Below, piece by piece: positions 62,380-64,000 of a stretch of 64,000 nt of DNA (the stretch's first letter is position 1; every line of letters starts with the position of its first letter). The notes below the pieces were generated by a model. It was given only the letters and a program-made list of their open reading frames with translations. It made no database searches and was not told where the DNA came from. Source of the DNA: Candidatus Electrothrix scaldis (GTDB taxonomy: Bacteria > Desulfobacterota > Desulfobulbia > Desulfobulbales > Desulfobulbaceae); assembly GCA_033584155.1 (NCBI GenBank), contig CP138355.1, positions 4,553,501 to 4,617,500 on the forward strand. Direction: 5' to 3'. A program made the translations under genes and the position numbers.

Positions 62380-64000
62380 CTATTCGACAAATGTGACAGG
62401 CACAGATTGACACCACCACGAACTGCATGTTTGCTGCACCTGAAAATGCAGATGCGCGCCACAAACCCATCCACTTAATCCAACCTGTCCTATCACCTGT
62501 CCTTTGCTTACGCTAGAGCCAACATTAACAGTGACAGAGTCTGCCTGCAAATGCAAATACAGGGTAGATTCTCCGTTACCATGATCAATCACAACGTAAT
62601 TTGCGTCGTTAGCATATGCGCTGTCGCAGCCAGACAACGTAGAATCTTGTTTGATTCTACTTACAACTCCTCCTGCTGATGCTACAACACTAGTTCCTAC
62701 GGGCATTGCAAAATCATAGGCATACGCCCCTATTCCTGTATGACTACCGGTATTGTTGCCTTGACTTATACTGTACCCTCCTTGATGCGGATAACCATAA
62801 GTAACTGATTGTGACAGCATGGCTTTAAGATCGTAACTACCCGCTTGATACCCATACACACTAATATACCAATCTGTATTTCCAGTATTTGTCAAAGTAC
62901 AGCTTTCTGATAATGTACTGCCCATATATGGTCTACAGTCATAGGAAGACAAGGTAGGCATAGCCCCCTGTTTGACATATAAATCAACATCCGCAGATAA
63001 GTTCGTCAGATCAACCAGCAGCTGCGTATCAGAAGACGATGCTTCAATTTTATAGTTTGCCCAAGTTTGGTACTGAACAAAATCGGAAACCTGCTCGTCA
63101 GATGTAAGTATCGTTATATTACTACTAGTACTTCCAGATAAGGTTGCTTCAAGATCGAAGTTCCCTGCCTGATACCCATACACACTGATATACCATTCTG
63201 TTGCACCACTATTAGTCAGGGTGCAACTTTCCGAAGCTGTATTGCCGTGATAGGGTCTGCAATCATAGGAGGTCAGGGTTGGTTCGGCTCCCTGCTGAAC
63301 ATAGAGATCAAGATCAGCGGAAAGACCGCTCATATCAACCTGTAATTCTGTATCAGAGGACGAAGAGACTATCTTGTATTTCTTCCACGCATGATAGCCT
63401 GCTGAATCAGAAACCTGCTGGCCAGATGTAAGTTCAGTTACAGAACTGCTTCCGCTTCCTGACAGAGTCGCCTCAAGGTCGAAGCTACCTGCCTGATATC
63501 CATACACGCTGATGTACCAGGTTGTTTCTCCACTGTTGGGCAGAGTACAGCTTTCAGAGGATGTCCCTCCGTTATATGGTCTACATGCGTAAGACGATAA
63601 AGTCGGTTCCGCTCCCTGCTGAACATAAAGATCCATATCTGCGGAAAGGCCGCTCATAGCAACCTGCAATTCCGTATCAGAAGACGAAGAGACTATCTTG
63701 TACTTCTTCCAGGCATGATAGCCCGCTGAATCAGAAACCTGCTGGCCAGATGTAAGTTCGGTTACAGAACTGCTTCCGATTCCTGACAGAGTCGCCATAA
63801 GATCAAAGCTACCTGCCTGATATCCATATACGCTGATGTACCAGGTTGTTTCTCCACTGTTGGGCAGAGTACAGCTTTCAGAAGACGTACTACCAAGATA
63901 TGGCCTACATGCGTAAGACGATAAAGTCGGTTCCGCTCCCTGCTGAACATAGAGATCAAGATCTGCGGAAAGACCGCTCATAGCAACCTGCAATTCCGTA
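62380..64000 (-). CDS. PPC-repeat protein with C-terminal M23 peptidase domain (5' end outside the window)
   Basis: Partial; the reading frame continues beyond 64000, so the start and any signal peptide are missing. The seen part has at least four PPC (pre-peptidase C-terminal) domains of about 110 aa, each with SADLDLYVQQGAEPTL, a Cys pair (CRPY...SCTL) and WYISVYGYQAGSFDL. Repeats differ at few positions, so they expanded recently. The last part (near residues 400-537 of the seen portion) is an M23 metallopeptidase: GAYAYDFAMPVG, IDHGNGESTLYLHL and GAHLHFQVQ supply zinc ligands (Asp and two His). Likely a secreted endopeptidase acting on peptidoglycan or a protein. Confidence 0.85.
   Translation of the reverse strand, partial: TELQVAMSGLSADLDLYVQQGAEPTLSSYACRPYLGSTSSESCTLPNSGETTWYISVYGYQAGSFDLMATLSGIGSSSVTELTSGQQVSDSAGYHAWKKYKIVSSSSDTELQVAMSGLSADMDLYVQQGAEPTLSSYACRPYNGGTSSESCTLPNSGETTWYISVYGYQAGSFDLEATLSGSGSSSVTELTSGQQVSDSAGYHAWKKYKIVSSSSDTELQVDMSGLSADLDLYVQQGAEPTLTSYDCRPYHGNTASESCTLTNSGATEWYISVYGYQAGNFDLEATLSGSTSSNITILTSDEQVSDFVQYQTWANYKIEASSSDTQLLVDLTNLSADVDLYVKQGAMPTLSSYDCRPYMGSTLSESCTLTNTGNTDWYISVYGYQAGSYDLKAMLSQSVTYGYPHQGGYSISQGNNTGSHTGIGAYAYDFAMPVGTSVVASAGGVVSRIKQDSTLSGCDSAYANDANYVVIDHGNGESTLYLHLQADSVTVNVGSSVSKGQVIGQVGLSGWVCGAHLHFQVQQTCSSWWCQSVPVTFVE

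Overview
The window looks like chromosome of a mid-GC, anaerobic Desulfobacterota bacterium. A Desulfobulbales or cable-bacterium (Candidatus Electrothrix-like) background is the best guess, but it is an inference. It rests on the gene neighbourhoods (MreBCD-PBP2-RodA, DUF134 with a NifX-like protein, DUF4390-NtrY-NtrX-HemB), several iron-sulfur and tungsten/molybdenum-type proteins, GatA, and the abundance of repeats and toxin-antitoxin genes. No rRNA or other taxonomic marker was seen.

Layout. 0-1.5 kb: a U32-like protein and tRNA-Ala(GGC). 1.7-7.7 kb: the rod-shape operon mreB-mreC-mreD-mrdA-rodA, with a 224-bp non-autonomous transposon between mreB and mreC. 7.7-8.5 kb: DUF134 regulator and NifX-family protein. 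8.9-14.4 kb: DUF4390 protein, NtrY/NtrX two-component pair and hemB. 14.6-18.9 kb: a defence-like block, namely a PD-(D/E)xK-type nuclease overlapping a HerA translocase, followed by a Schlafen/AlbA_2 protein. 18.9-21.5 kb: two paralogous secreted DUF4139-type proteins. 21.8-23.1 kb: a three-gene overlapping operon (ADP-ribosyltransferase-like toxin, small antitoxin, SecB-like chaperone) with the architecture of CmdTAC. 24.0-27.4 kb: a Tat-exported ModA-like binding protein, a NapH-like ferredoxin and a secreted transglutaminase-double-rhodanese protein. 27.5-38.6 kb: three giant secreted genes, each carrying fourteen beta-propeller blades (2 x 7). 38.9-42.1 kb: a polyamine-type operon (small membrane protein, membrane-fused aminopropyltransferase, DUF350, SpeD). 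42.2-45.5 kb: a TPR protein, a seven-unit 23-bp palindromic array, a PAS sensor, an NADHX-dehydratase-like kinase and a DUF3343 protein. 45.8-52.1 kb: a surface-polysaccharide operon. 52.2-60.1 kb: a toxin-antitoxin island (MNT, HepT-MntA, HicAB, PIN/UPF0175) full of dispersed repeats and interrupted by gatA. 60.6-64 kb: exported HEAT-like and PPC/M23 proteins, the last running off the window.

How it works together. The first 14 kb is housekeeping: wall elongation, nitrogen/redox signalling and haem synthesis. From 14.5 kb on the content is largely accessory: three kinds of defence or addiction system, large exported repeat proteins and polysaccharide synthesis, separated by short palindromic and transposon-like elements. 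The most notable items are the CmdTAC-like operon, the HerA-nuclease pair, the cluster of double seven-bladed propellers, the 23-bp palindrome array, the 21-bp heptad-encoding satellite, and two toxin-antitoxin cassettes each bracketed by direct repeats. All functional statements come from reading motifs by eye; no database search or alignment was run.
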